Origin: Macrothele yani
Lineage: Eukaryota > Arthropoda > Arachnida > Araneae > Macrothelidae
Direction of reading: 5' to 3'
Assembly: GCA_039090855.1 (NCBI GenBank)
Contig: CM077006.1
Coordinates: 44,649,336 to 44,713,335 of the forward strand
DNA length: 64,000 nt
The notes below the pieces were generated by a model. It ran no database searches. It had not been told where the DNA came from and saw nothing but the letters and a program-made list of their open reading frames with translations. Every line of letters begins with the position of its first letter. Positions within the stretch are counted from its first letter, which is position 1. Below are positions 44,168 to 54,599 of the stretch, piece after piece. The translations under genes were made by a program, and so were the position numbers.

Positions 44168-45310
44168 CAGGGGTTGGACAGAATAATTTGAACACCTGGA
44201 GTAGAAGGTTTTACGTACCTAATAGGGTGTTCGATCACCTTTAGAATTCAAAACCGCCTGAATCCTCCTTGGAATGGACGCATACAAATCCTGGATGGTG
44301 GTATGTTACACCATTTATAACGAAGTAAGTTTCTCCGTCCATTTTGGTCCCCGCCGGGGATCGAACCCGAGTCCACTTATTCCGGAACAAGTCGCTCTAC
44401 CAACTGAGCTACGCGGACATTCGTTCTTGCTGCTATCTGCCTTTATGACGTGTGCGTCCTGCGGGGCAGGCACGTCACATCTCTCTCCCCCTCCCCCGAA
44501 AGAGGGCCGGGGGCATGGCCCACGGGTCAGCCGTGACCATGAATCGTCGTAGGCAGCCATCCGCTGAAGAACGTGCACATGAGAACTCCCAGTCAATCTG
44601 GTGTGTGGAATGCAACATCACACACATTTATTTTTCGAAGCGCTGAAGAGGGGATTCTCTTATTTTTCCTATCTCGCGGTGTGGAAAGAACATCACACCG
44701 TTGCGAGATCTTGAACTGCCGGGTCACCGGGAAGTTCGGGCGCCATTATAACGAAGTAAATTTCTCCGTCATTTTGGTCCACGCCGGGGATCGAACCCGA
44801 GTCCTCTTATTCCGGAACAAGTCGCTCTGCCAAATGAGCTACGCAGACATTCGTTCTTGCTGCTATCTGCCTTTATGTCGGGTGCGTCCTGCGGGGCAGG
44901 CACGTCACACATTCTTCATGCAGAAACTGCTCCAGGTCCTAGAGAAATGCAGGCGGAGGATGACGGGATCTTACTCTGTTTTGCAACACAGACCACAGTG
45001 GCTCGATGATGTTTAGGTCTGGTGATTGGGGAGGCCAAGGAAAGTGCGAACGTTCGTCCTCATGTTCCTCAAACCAGGATTGAACATTCCGAGCTCTGTG
45101 AATTGGGACGGTATCATCTTGATAGATGGCATCCCTTGCAGGAAACAATGCCTGGTCCAATTGGATGGACTTGGTCGGCCAAAATGGTTTCATACGCCCT
45201 GTCAGTTATCCGTCATTTCAAGGTGATCAGGGGACCTGCCGAAATCCACGATATGACCGCACACAGCATGACAGAACCACCACCATGCTGCATTTTCCTG
45301 TTCCGTTTAT
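44168..45310 (-). mobile_element. Tc1-like element, 3' part, with nested TRIM
   Basis: Outer end CAGGGGTTGGACAGAATAAT next to TA (44166-44167). Minus strand: IYQDDTVPIHRARNVQSWFE (second catalytic Asp), FPWPPQSPDLNIIEPLWSVL (Glu). After removing the TRIM and one CATT, the reading continues as LHEEWCNIPPSRI and IL(K)V. The first catalytic motif and HTH are missing; similarity stops near 45310. Truncated and non-functional. Confidence 0.85.
44316..44909 (-). mobile_element. TRIM-like LTR element with tRNA-like terminal repeats, full copy 2
   Basis: 5' repeat 44747-44909 and 3' repeat 44316-44479 on the minus strand, each TGTGACG...CGTTATA, differing at roughly ten sites. Flanked by CATT on both sides (44312-44315, 44910-44913). 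One base inside the 5' repeat is TGGCGCCCGAAC (44734-44745). Directly before the 3' repeat is GGGGGAGGGGGAGAGAGA (44480-44497), an unbroken 18-nt polypurine tract. The internal part is only about 267 bp and has no ORF. The repeats carry A box TAGCTCAGTTGG, B box GGTTCGATCCC and a 72-nt cloverleaf with an 8-base anticodon loop. This is the cleanest copy of the family. Confidence 0.85.
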
Positions 45311-45829
45311 ACATTTTTTTCAATTACACGTTAATTTGGCTTGATCCCCTGAAAAACGTGCAAACGAGGTTCCACTGTTCTTTTTAACCGCTGGTGGAAG
45401 TAAGTAGCTGTTTCTATTTCTGGATGTTTAATCGATTCTAGAAATCCGGTTGATTTATTTTTCTAACTTGTTCTATTGGCTTTGAACAACTTTGATAAAT
45501 TTGAATCTCTTCGGAAAGGATTCAAAAGACGTGCTCACTACAACCGAAAATTCGGTGTCATCTTTCTTGTTTTGACGTAGGACTACGTCTAACTCCGCGG
45601 ATAGTACGGGGCGACTTACGGCCGACCGCCTGTGTGACAAAAATAGGTCCCAATTGAAATCATTATAGCGTTAAAAATACCTGCCGCATACTAATCCTGT
45701 TAGCATATGCGTAAACAGCATGGATTCCAATTCGCGTAATGCGCAATACACCGTGCGCGCGACGCTCCCAGTGCGCGGGGGAGGTGATACAATATTTCTG
45801 GGTGCGCAGCCGCGTTTAACTCAGTCTAT
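45311..45829. other. no gene recognised
   Basis: Unassigned sequence. Includes a GC-rich patch near 45760-45790 (GTGCGCGCGACGCTCC). Confidence 0.4.
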
Positions 45830-46150
45830 CTCGGCAACCGTGAGCTCAAAACGACCGTGCGTGGTATCGTTTTAAAGCTCTCGACGAGATATATTCAAAT
45901 ATACGAAGAACACTTCGCTGGGGTTTGAACTGAATATTTAAAAAATTGTTTTCTTGTAAACCGGTGAACACTTTTGACAATATCGCGGTTTACCTGGACA
46001 ACCGTGAGTGCAAAATGACTGTGCGTGGTATCGTTTTAAAGCTCTCGACGAGATCTATTCAAATATATGAAGAACATGTCGAAGTGGTTTAAACTAAAAT
46101 CTTTAAAAATTACTTTCGTGTGAACGGGTTAACATTTTTGACAATTCGCA
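45830..46150. repeat. ~178-bp tandem duplication
   Basis: Two diverged units: CAACCGTGAGYKCAAAAYGA, GGTATCGTTTTAAAGCTCTC, GACGAGATMTATTCAAATAT, TTTTTGACAAT. Start points about 45834 and 46011. Confidence 0.75.
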
Positions 46151-46658
46151 GAATGAACGCAAGCAAAAGTGGAGAAAATCAAAACGAGAGGCAAGAACAA
46201 GTGATGAGGAATGTAAGAAGCCCAAGAAGACTGCAACCTAACGAACTAGACAGTATCGAGAACGCCTGAAAGCAGCCGCCGCCAAGCAAAAATTCAACAC
46301 ACCGATCGAACCCGTACCCGGCCCATCTCGAACTCGCTCATTTTAACTCTCCGATCTGCAAGTCTTAGTCCTACGTTCCAAACTGACGGCTCAATCAGAA
46401 CTAAGCCTACCTGTTTTTTTTTTTCATCGCGCGTGAGTCTCATCTGCCGCACATGAGACATATTGAACCTTTTTCCATGAATATCTGCCATTCGGCGGTT
46501 CTGCGTATTGTACCGTAATTCCCGCTTTCACGTTTCGAAACACAGCCCCAAGCCAAGTAATTTGATAAATTATTTCATCAGAATTATTTCACCATTCTAG
46601 GGCATTTCGTATTAAACGGTATTCGATCTTTGGCATTCATGAAAATCTGAAAGCAACT

Positions 46659-46698
<40 letters not shown>

Positions 46699-47594
46699 AT
46701 CAAAGACTAGCATCTTTTTTATCGGGCTTTTTCGTGATGCTGCCTTGATGTTTTGAAGTTCTAGTAAAACGGGGATGGTGTATTTCGACCCCTTACGACC
46801 TTCACCGTGCGTTTCGAAGTGATTATCGGATATATTTTGTTTCTGGTAAAACTAAAGCGTCTGGGAAACAGGTTTAAAAAAATTACTCTCCTGGAGCTAC
46901 AAGATTCCGGGTCAGAGTTCAGTATAATGTCGGCGCAACGGATGCCCTTGAACACTGAATATGATGAAATGGCGATGCTGTAGAATAATGAAACAAAAAA
47001 AAAAAAAAAAGACGTTATAGCCTGAAGGGATGGTAGTTAAGTGAAGATGTTAAGTCTCTTTCGCAAGCATGCTGATGATCTCACGTTCATCGCTGCGGGA
47101 CAGTACATCCGTTCGTGAAATTAGCGGAACTTTTATATTGAGCACCTTACTTCACTGGTTAATGTGACGATATTTCTGACTTTCACTAATCGAGATGTCG
47201 TCACAAAATGGAGACATATATTTTCTAGGAAACTGCATTAACGGAACAACTACTATATTTGAGAAAACTATCCTGATGCTTACCTCTTTCCTATTCAAAA
47301 GGAATTCATTCAGTCCGTTTCTAAGAACTCGTGATAAATAAGAAAATTGCATTTGCAATTTGTAGCTGGCGGACTGCACTGCAGGAAAACACAGGGGAAT
47401 CGAGACGTGCTTACCTCTGTCCGACTCAAAGAGGATTTTCAGAAAGTCTTCTAGAAGCAGATACTATGAAGAATGCAATCAAGTACTTACGCTGTTATCA
47501 CCTGAATGCCAAGAGATTTTACCGCGGATCTACTGCTCTCCAGTACTGCTGATCGTAGGCGTAGCATGAGCAAAAAATGGGGTAACACGATTAA
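46151..47594. other. no complete gene; weak coding-like scrap and GT microsatellite
   Basis: 46150-46290 (+) reads as a basic stretch (RTRQYRERLKAAAAKQKF) interrupted by a stop, of the kind found at the start of some transposon-encoded proteins; not assigned. (GT)n at 46664-46695. ORFs at 47152 and 47331 lack domains. Confidence 0.35.
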
Positions 47595-48077
47595 GTGTAA
47601 AATAAGGTTTTACTTGGGAGGCACGATAAATGTAAAATGATGGTTTCCTTGAGGGAGGAAGGAATAAGTGTAAAATGAGGATTACCTTGCTTTGGGGGAC
47701 ACGAAGAAATGTAAAATGTTTTCTTTGAGGGAAGCACGAATAAGTGTAAAATGATGTTTTCCTTGAGGAGAAGGGGGCACGAATAAGTGTAATATGAGGT
47801 TTTTCTTAAGGGCACACGAATAAGTGTAAAATGAGGTTTTACTTGAGGGGCACGAATGAGTGTAAAATGAAGTTTCCTTGCCTTGGGGACACGAATAAAT
47901 GTAAAATATTTTCCTTGAGGAGCCACGAATAAGTGTAAAATGGGGGTTTTCTTGGGGGGCACGAATAAATGTAAAATGACGTTTCCCTTGAGGGGAGCAC
48001 GAATGAGTGTAAAATGAGGTTTTCCTTGGCTTGCGGGGCACGAATAAGTGCAAAATGGGGTTTTCCTTGGGGGGCAC
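47595..48077. repeat. ~36-50 bp minisatellite, about 12 units
   Basis: Unit core GGGGCACGAATAAGTGTAAA followed by ATGAGGTTTTCCTTGAG, with length variation between units. Open on the minus strand in more than one frame (the longest is 212 codons, from 48229), which is what a stop-free repeat unit produces. Confidence 0.9.
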
Positions 48078-48089
48078 CCCCATAGGTCT

Positions 48090-48520
48090 TTAATACTGCT
48101 GATGTCCGAAATTGATGGCAGTACTGACCTGTCTCCATGGGTTTCGTACATACACTGGCATTTCGCCATTGCAACATTGTGTTCGATACTTATAAATACA
48201 GTATACGCACGATCTATGAGAAATCTCAATGCAGCTATAGCTTATATCTATAAGGATGATGCGAGTCCTGTGGTATAATTGCTGATGAAATAGTGCGTTT
48301 CCTCTACACCGAAAGACGCAGTTCTTGCGTCATTACATTCCGTTTTATAAGCAGATCCAAGAATGGCAGTACACAAGTGTTCTCTAACTCAATAGTAAAA
48401 ACCATAGTAGGGAAGCGTGAAGACGTGTATTTCTTGAAGTGGTCAAGGCGGTCTAACGAGTGGGGCCATACAAATAAGATTTCATCGATATATCCCATAT
48501 ACAGTAGGGGGGATTAATCG
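48090..48520 (-). pseudogene. Penelope-like reverse transcriptase fragment
   Basis: Minus strand: MGYIDEILFVWPHSLDRLDH (RT palm motif, YIDE where YVDD-type is expected), MVFTIELENTCVLPFLDLLI, then in shifted frames VYRK and RFLIDRAYTV. This motif order (Y-x-D-D ... FLD-L ... VYRKPT ... RA) is that of Penelope-like RTs. Frameshifts and the altered catalytic Asp make it dead. Abuts the minisatellite. Confidence 0.75.
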
Positions 48521-49331
48521 CATTTAGAAGAGATTCATTCTCCAAAGTTTTCATTATTATTTCAGCAGGAACTGCTGAAATATGAACTGCTCATATTGTT
48601 TAACCAAATCTTTTACAAAACCTTGTTCGCTGTATGCCATCAAGATGCAAAGCTGTGATTAAAGCTAATAAAGGCTGGGCAACAAATTATTAGATACATT
48701 TTATAATTTTGCTTCAATATGTCTCTGTATTTAAATGTTATTTCATTCCTTATGAATTACAAAAACGATTTATTGCTGTAAACCGAAGTACTGGATAAAT
48801 GATCCTTTTCATACTAATTTCAACTTGGTTATGATCTTAGTAATGTATTTTAAGAATAGAAGTAGGAAAAACTAATACATTTTTGAAATCTCCATTAAGT
48901 TCCGCATCTAATGACATATAAATGACTAGATGAAAGCCCGTCAGTAATGACGGGAAAAATAAAATTTATGATACGGAAATTATTGACATTTATTTATTGA
49001 GTTTTTGAGTTTCACGTCAATAGATGACGACGTTGGCTCACAGCTTTCTGAAAATTTCCCGAGCAGTCGGTTATGGAATTTGATACAACGGACTGTCTGT
49101 TTGTTATGTGTTTTGTAAAACCTTTAGTCCCTATTTCGTCAACACTTCCTTGTACACAACATTTTTCGTATACACTGACTGTGAACCCTGTATCAATTTC
49201 CCCTGTTCTTTTCCGCGAACTATTTTTATCTTCACGTCATCAGACCGTTGTACTCTTGACGTTGCCACATACAGATGGCTAAACACCGGTTCAGGTAGTG
49301 AACCAAAATTCTTGATGTAAAGTTTTTCGTA
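48521..49331. other. no gene recognised
   Basis: The part next to 48520 may still belong to the Penelope-like element, but no motif is readable. The remainder is unassigned. Confidence 0.4.
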
Positions 49332-49552
49332 GCCGCCCCGGTGGCACAGGGGTCCAAACGATGGCCTCTGATCATTCGTCCGAAAGGGGTCCGCGTTCGA
49401 ATCCCTGGTGAGGCATGAATGTTGCGTTTGTCTTACGGCACTGGCTCTCTCCTTCCCTGGAACCAGTGACCCTAAATTAGGGATGGGCGACGGCTTATAG
49501 CCCACTGAGTTGTTCACAGTGGTCGTTAAACCTCCAACCCAAAAAAATAAAA
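49332..49552 (+). mobile_element. SINE2 with target duplication
   Basis: Head GCCGCCCCGGTGGCACAGG, B box CGTTCGAATCCC, body CCTTCCCTGGAACCAGTGAC and CCCTAAATTAGGG, A-rich tail. Flanks AAGTTTTTCGTA (49320-49331) and AAGTTTTCGTA (49553-49563). Confidence 0.9.
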
Positions 49553-49563
49553 AAGTTTTCGTA

Positions 49564-50149
49564 TCTCTAGAGTTGACCGTGTGACGTAACGCATCTCTGA
49601 CGTCATGTGAGAATGACTTTGGATTAGATGACGTCACACCAGCAACTGTGTTCTTTGTTGCTATCACAACAAAAGAAAGTGGTATACGCGTGGATTGTGC
49701 GCATGTAGGTGATGACGTCACCTACACAAAAATACGAAAAGCTAAGCTTGACGTTACAAACATTTGTTTCTCGGTTGTTGCTATGACGACTCAAAAAGTG
49801 GCACGGCGGAGGAGGAGAGCTCTAGCAGATTATTATTAGAGATGAAATAACTATGAAAATTAGTTAGTTAAAAAAAGAGTGAAAGTTAAAAATTCGCGGC
49901 TTTTGCACGCCATTGTAACACGCTACAGGAAAATTTTCATTATGCAGCCACTGACAGCACACGTCCGAGGCCACATATACATTCCCAGCTGTCTCGTTCA
50001 TAATTTCCCAATTCTTGTACAAACAGTATAGGGTGGGCAATTCAGTGGCGTCTCTTGGGTCCGAGACCTGGGCTATCTCAACCCCCGCCCCACCCCAGTA
50101 CTGTTTTTTTTTTTAATTGCGAAGTTTAATTTTTAATTGTTAAGTAATA
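49564..50149. other. short repeated phrases and a CRE-like palindrome
   Basis: GTAGGTGATGACGTCACCTAC-type palindrome at about 49705-49726 (arms of 8, centre TGACG). Two diverged copies of GTTGCTATSACRAC...AAAGTGG lie ~125 bp apart (49657, 49777). ACGTCA motifs recur. No gene. Confidence 0.4.
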
Positions 50150-50438
50150 TAGATAACTTTTTTTCTAAATTTTAGGTACATGCTAGGGGTAACATGGAAC
50201 CAAATACACTGTTGGCCACCCAAAATGCAACACCAAGAAGGAAGCATCCGATTGGTCTGAAATTCGCAGCACGCGTCGCCCGCGAGAGGACATGCAAACG
50301 ATTAGCATTGCAGGGCATATGCAAATCATGTGCGCCCGGCACGCCACCAAGAAGCACTATAAGAAGGGTGTACAGAAGGCGGGGTGCAAGTAGTGGAAGT
50401 GTGTTGTCCTGCCGGACCTGTGCGTGGGAATCTTCCCG

Positions 50439-51436
50439 ATGCCTCGTCGCAGAATACGGCAGTCATTCCAGCACATTTCGGAGTTCGACAGAGGACGAAT
50501 AGTGGCTTATCGCGACAGCGGTTTATCGTACCGAGACATCGGCGCCCGTGTGGGACGACATCCAGCCACAGTGAGGCGAATATGGATTCGGTGGGTGCAA
50601 GAGAGACGGACGGACCGACGTGAGTGATTGCCGCTGACGCGGCACACCACCGAACGACAGGGCCGGCATGTTGTGCGGCGGGCATTGACGGCTCACACCG
50701 CCACATCACGAACGTTAGCGCAGGAATTGGGGTGTGTTGCGCAACAACCTGTGTCGGCACGTACCGTTCGACGTCGTCTGCGGGAGCGGGGACTTGTCGC
50801 ACGGCGCCCATTGCTCCGATTACCATTGACGTTACATCACCCGCGAGTGCGGCGGCAGTGGGCCGTTGAACGCAACACCTGGACTACGGAATGGCACGAC
50901 ATTGTCTTCTCCGACGAATCCCGCTTCTGCCTGCAACACCACGATGGTCGGATCCGCGTGTGGCGGCACCACTGCAAGAGACTGTATGACGCCTGCATTA
51001 TGCATGGCCATACCGGTCCGTCGCCTGTCGTTATGGTTTGGGGCGCAATTGGATATGACACCCGCATCCCTCTGGTACACATCGCTGGTACACTCAACAG
51101 CCACCGCTACATCTCCGACGTTTTGGAGCCTGTAGTCCTCCCTTACCTGCAGGACCTGCCAGCGGCCACGTTTCACAGGACAATGCGCTCCCGCACATGA
51201 CACGCATCGTGCAACAATTCTTCACGGCCCACCGGGTGTCACTGCTGCCGTGGCCAGCCTGTTCTCTCAATATGTTGCCCATCGAACACGTCTGGTCGCT
51301 GATCGGCAACCGAGTGGCCCAGCAAGCACCACCCGCGGCTACGCCTGATGAACTGTGGCAACGTGTGGAAGCAGCCTGGACCGACATAGTCCGAAGTGTT
51401 CTCTTTTCTGAGCGAACCGTTTGCCCAAAGCAATGA
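50439..51436 (+). pseudogene. Tc1-like transposase, nearly intact
   Basis: Start at ATG 50439 (MPRRRIRQSFQHISEFDRGR). HTH 1 reads LSYRDIGARVGRHPATVRRI. A stop at 50625 interrupts the linker. The frame resumes at 50628 with RHVVRRALTAHTATSRTLAQ (HTH 2), then FSDESRFCLQHHDGRIRVWR (first Asp) and VMVWGAIGYDTRIPLV. One indel precedes the second Asp (readable as DNALPHMT in the next frame at about 51180). The last part, LPIEHVWSLIG, keeps the Glu. Only two lesions are visible and all three catalytic acids remain. Length (~330 aa) is normal for the family. Flanking leader sequence from about 50160 belongs to the element. Confidence 0.85.
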
Positions 51437-51536
51437 CCCATTCGCTTTTCACCCGCGCATTCATGTTGTCATGGAAACGCTAGCAGGCTTTCGTATCTTG
51501 AAGGTCTTCGAATCAGAACCGCGAAGACAGGTATAG

Positions 51537-51765
51537 GCCGCCCCGATGGCGCAGTGGTCTAACTTATGGCCTCTGATCATTCGTCCGAAAGGGGTCCGAG
51601 TTCGACTCCCGGTGAGGCATGAATGTTGTGTTTGTCTTACGGCACTGGCTCTCTTTCTTCCCTGGAACCAGTGACCCTAAATTAGGGACAGGTGACTACT
51701 TATAGCCCATTGAGTTGCTCACAATGGTCGTTAAATCTCCAAACAAAAAAAAAACAAAAAAAAAA
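51537..51765 (+). mobile_element. SINE2
   Basis: Head GCCGCCCCGATGGCGCAGTG, B-box region GAGTTCGACTCCCGG, body GGAACCAGTGACCCTAAATT, tail with two A-runs. Flanks AGACAGGTATAG and AGACTGGGGTAGAG are loosely alike. Confidence 0.85.
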
Positions 51766-52129
51766 AGACTGGGGTAGAGATGTTTGCGTTACGATGACAG
51801 CTGTTTTCATTAGGACTGTTGGTGATTTTCGCTCACCAGACTGATTCTCTTAGTCAAAAGAAACAAATCCGCAATCCTCACGTGTGTGTGTGTGTTTTTT
51901 TTCTTTTTTTTTTTCTTTCGCAGAGAAAGAATCTACATATCTAAATACCGTTGATAATTGACTTTTATTTGTGCATTGGGCTTCGCAGCTAGCCTAGCTA
52001 ACCTCGAATATACGCCACTGGTGGACATAAAGATTTTTCCCTCGTTAAGAATTTTTTTACTTAAAAACTATTATAGGTAGAAAAAAAGCGGTTTGTGGTA
52101 TGATACATATAAACTATTATAATAGAGGG
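51766..52129. other. no gene recognised
   Basis: AT-rich with T-runs and a short GT run near 51882. Confidence 0.5.
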
Positions 52130-53890
52130 TTGTTTTTTGTTTTGTTTTTTGCACATTGTTGGTTCACCTCCGTGTGAATGCCGTTCGCGGCCTAGAGCAT
52201 ACCTAGTCGGTATTCAATTTCTCTTTCTCGCCATGTTTTCCCTAACACCTCTTTGAAGACTCTGGCATAGCATCTGGTATCCTCCTCTTCAGAGTGTCAA
52301 TATCAAACACTGGGGTATAGATTGAAGAGCGATTGAATTAGAGATACCTGTCTAGTAACGTGTAGCACCACCTTTCGCCCTGATGATGGCGGCGATTCGT
52401 CTCGGCATGGACTCGACAAGACACCAGAAGCGTTAGGAAGCCATACGGATCCACGACCCCTGAACAAGCTCCCACAGTTCACGAAGATTTGATGGAGGGG
52501 GGTCAGAGCCTCGAACATATCTCTCGATGGCATCCCAGATGCCCTCGATGGAATTGAGGTCAGGTGACCTAGCTGGCCAAGGAAGCGAGGTCACGTCGGT
52601 GGAGTGTTCATCCAACCATTCGGATACAATTCGGAAGCGGCATTGTCTTTTTGCAGGATGAGGTCCCCAGTAGGATGTTGAAGACGCACAAACGGGAGCA
52701 AATGGTCGTCCAGGATATACCGCTAACGTTGACCTGTGAGGGACGATGTCACACGTACCATGGGTCCTATTTTAGTCCACGTAAACAGTTCCAAGACGAG
52801 AATGCCACCCCCACCAGCTTGAAGAGTACCCTGCTGGGAAGAAGGATCCATCGCTTCATGTGGTTTGCGTCGTGCTCGTATCCTGTCATCCGCATGTACC
52901 AACGTGAATCTCGACTCATCAGTCCAGGCAACATTTTCCCACATGTCTAGGGTCCAGTGGTGATGTTCCCGCGCCTATGCTAATATTTGCACCCTGTGAT
53001 GTGCGGTCAGCATCGGTACCCTCGTGGGACGATGGCTTCTGTACATCATAGCGAGGACACGGTTCTGGATGGTGTGGCTGCTTACACGTTTTTGTGCACC
53101 CGCGTTAAATTGCCGAGTGATTTCTTGCACTGTGGTCCGTCTATCCGCTGTTACAATGCGAGCTAGCCGATGATGACCCCGCTCATTTACACGCTGTTGT
53201 CCACGGCAGTTGGTTCTTGCAGGGATGGTTTTACTGGATTCAATGTACTCACGGTGCACCCGTGACACAGTGGCTCGTGAAAATCCCAGTGACTGCACGA
53301 CTTCCCAGATGGAGTGACCCATTCGTCGGGCCCCGACAATTTGCCCACGATCAAATGCTCTTAGATCCTTCGTCTTACCCATACTGCGTCCGAATCTTAC
53401 TGATTCCCGTCGCATCACTCCTTATATTGTCGGATCGCTGCATACGTCATGTCCTTTCCGTTTACAGGGCCGCCCACAGCGCCACATTTGCATAACGCTA
53501 GCGGTCTCTAATTCAATCGCTCTTCAATGTAGACTTTATCCTTGGCATAAACCCACAAGAAAAAGTCTAGGGGTGTTATGTCGGGTGACCGTGGTGACCG
53601 TGACGTTGGACAGTCCCTCCTAATCCATCTGTTGGGAAATGTGGTATTGAGGAATTTTGGAACAATTAATCCCGATGTGGATATTTACTTTTGGGCTGTC
53701 CCGCTCTGTTTAAAGTACGACATGGGGATTTTCTGACGCTCCGACTCCCATATACGCACATTGTGTCTGTTTATTTTACCAGAGATATGAAAAGTAGCCT
53801 CATCCAAAAAACACGAACGCTGCAGGTAGTTTTTTTGTCATCAGTGCACGAAATGGAAATTTTGAAGTACCGGTATGGTTTTATTTAGCT
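52130..53890 (-). pseudogene. DDE_3 (IS630-like) transposase pseudogene, split by a Tc1
   Basis: Minus strand from 53890: LDEATFHISGKINRHNVRIW (first catalytic Asp), then after a large internal deletion TTFPNRWIRRD and SPDITPLDFFLWVYAKDKVY (third acidic site Asp). The reading is cut at the TA of 53530-53531 by a complete Tc1. It resumes at 52319 as TPVFDIDTLKRRIPDAMPES, then a stop and a degenerate C-terminus. I recognise this as an arthropod transposase family with a DEATFH signature. The middle with the second Asp is missing. Confidence 0.8.
52320..53529 (-). mobile_element. Tc1-like element, full length, few lesions
   Basis: Inverted ends ATTGAAGAGCGATTGAATTA on both sides, TA at 52318-52319 and 53530-53531. 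Transposase from ATG 53382: MGKTKDLRAFDRGQIVGARR, SIWEVVQSLGFSRATVSRVH (HTH), in-frame TAG at 52975. It continues in the same frame to NVAWTDESRFTLVHADDRIR (first Asp), a stop at about 52723, then LILQKDNAASE (second Asp). After a frameshift comes WPARSPDLNSIEGIWDAIER (Glu). All three catalytic acids kept. Confidence 0.9.
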
Positions 53891-54068
53891 AAAAAATCAT
53901 CCGGAAAAAATGCCTTCGTCAGAAAATCTCCAAATTGAAAAGTACAAAAAAAAAAAAAAAAATCCCTGGAGGAAAATCTTTTTTGTTCGAAAATATAATT
54001 GACAATTTCGTGGAATACTATTGCACCATAGGTCAGAAACGATGGGCCGCCCTGGTGGCGCAAGATGG

Positions 54069-54598
54069 GTAGGTTGAAGAAACGTATATGCTCCAGCTTT
54101 GTCCGTCTGTTTATCTGTCTGTCCGTCCGCACGATAACTCGCGTAAAAAGCGGTTCGATTTCGATTAAATTTTAATATGTGGTAGACGACAACCCAAGGA
54201 TGAACACCATTGAAAATGGGCAAAATGAAGTCAAAGGTCAGAACATAGAAGCGGGATCCATTCCATCGCCCTTATGCTTCATAACTTGCGGGAAAATGCT
54301 TCGATTGCGACAAAACTTTAGCATGTTGTTCCGGAGGTATACTGAAACGGTTCTGTTTAATATAATCAAAATGGGGTCAAAAGTCAGGGACAGGAGAAAG
54401 ATTTATTCCACAGCCATTTTCCTCATAACTTGAGTAATGATTGTATGTGGTTTGTGAGTCAAATATTCAATAAATGCTCTACATCAATACGTGGCTAATT
54501 GCATGGACCAATGTGCATAATACCATTGAGTAATGATTTCTGGTACGTTGGAAAGCGTAACATAATCAATGCATTGCATGATTTTACTAACTTGTTTA
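54069..54598 (+). repeat. R145 array, copy H, 5'-truncated
   Basis: Starts inside the head (GTAGGTTGAAGAAACG) after a short SINE2-head scrap (54045-54062). An 83-bp insert at 54443-54525 is flanked by the 13-mer TTGAGTAATGATT (54430-54442, 54526-54538). The tail ends directly before copy I. Confidence 0.85.
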
Positions 54599-54599
54599 T

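Noticed and set aside
47591..48229. 212-codon minus-strand ORF
   Set aside because: Mostly the minisatellite read in a stop-free direction; other frames are open too. Only its first ~40 codons belong to a Penelope-like RT remnant.
49332..49415. Leu/Ser-like tRNA gene
   Set aside because: Head of SINE2: same body, A-rich tail and target duplications at several loci.
50326..50826. 166-codon minus-strand ORF
   Set aside because: Antisense to the Tc1 transposase at 50439-51436, whose HTH and catalytic motifs are on the plus strand.
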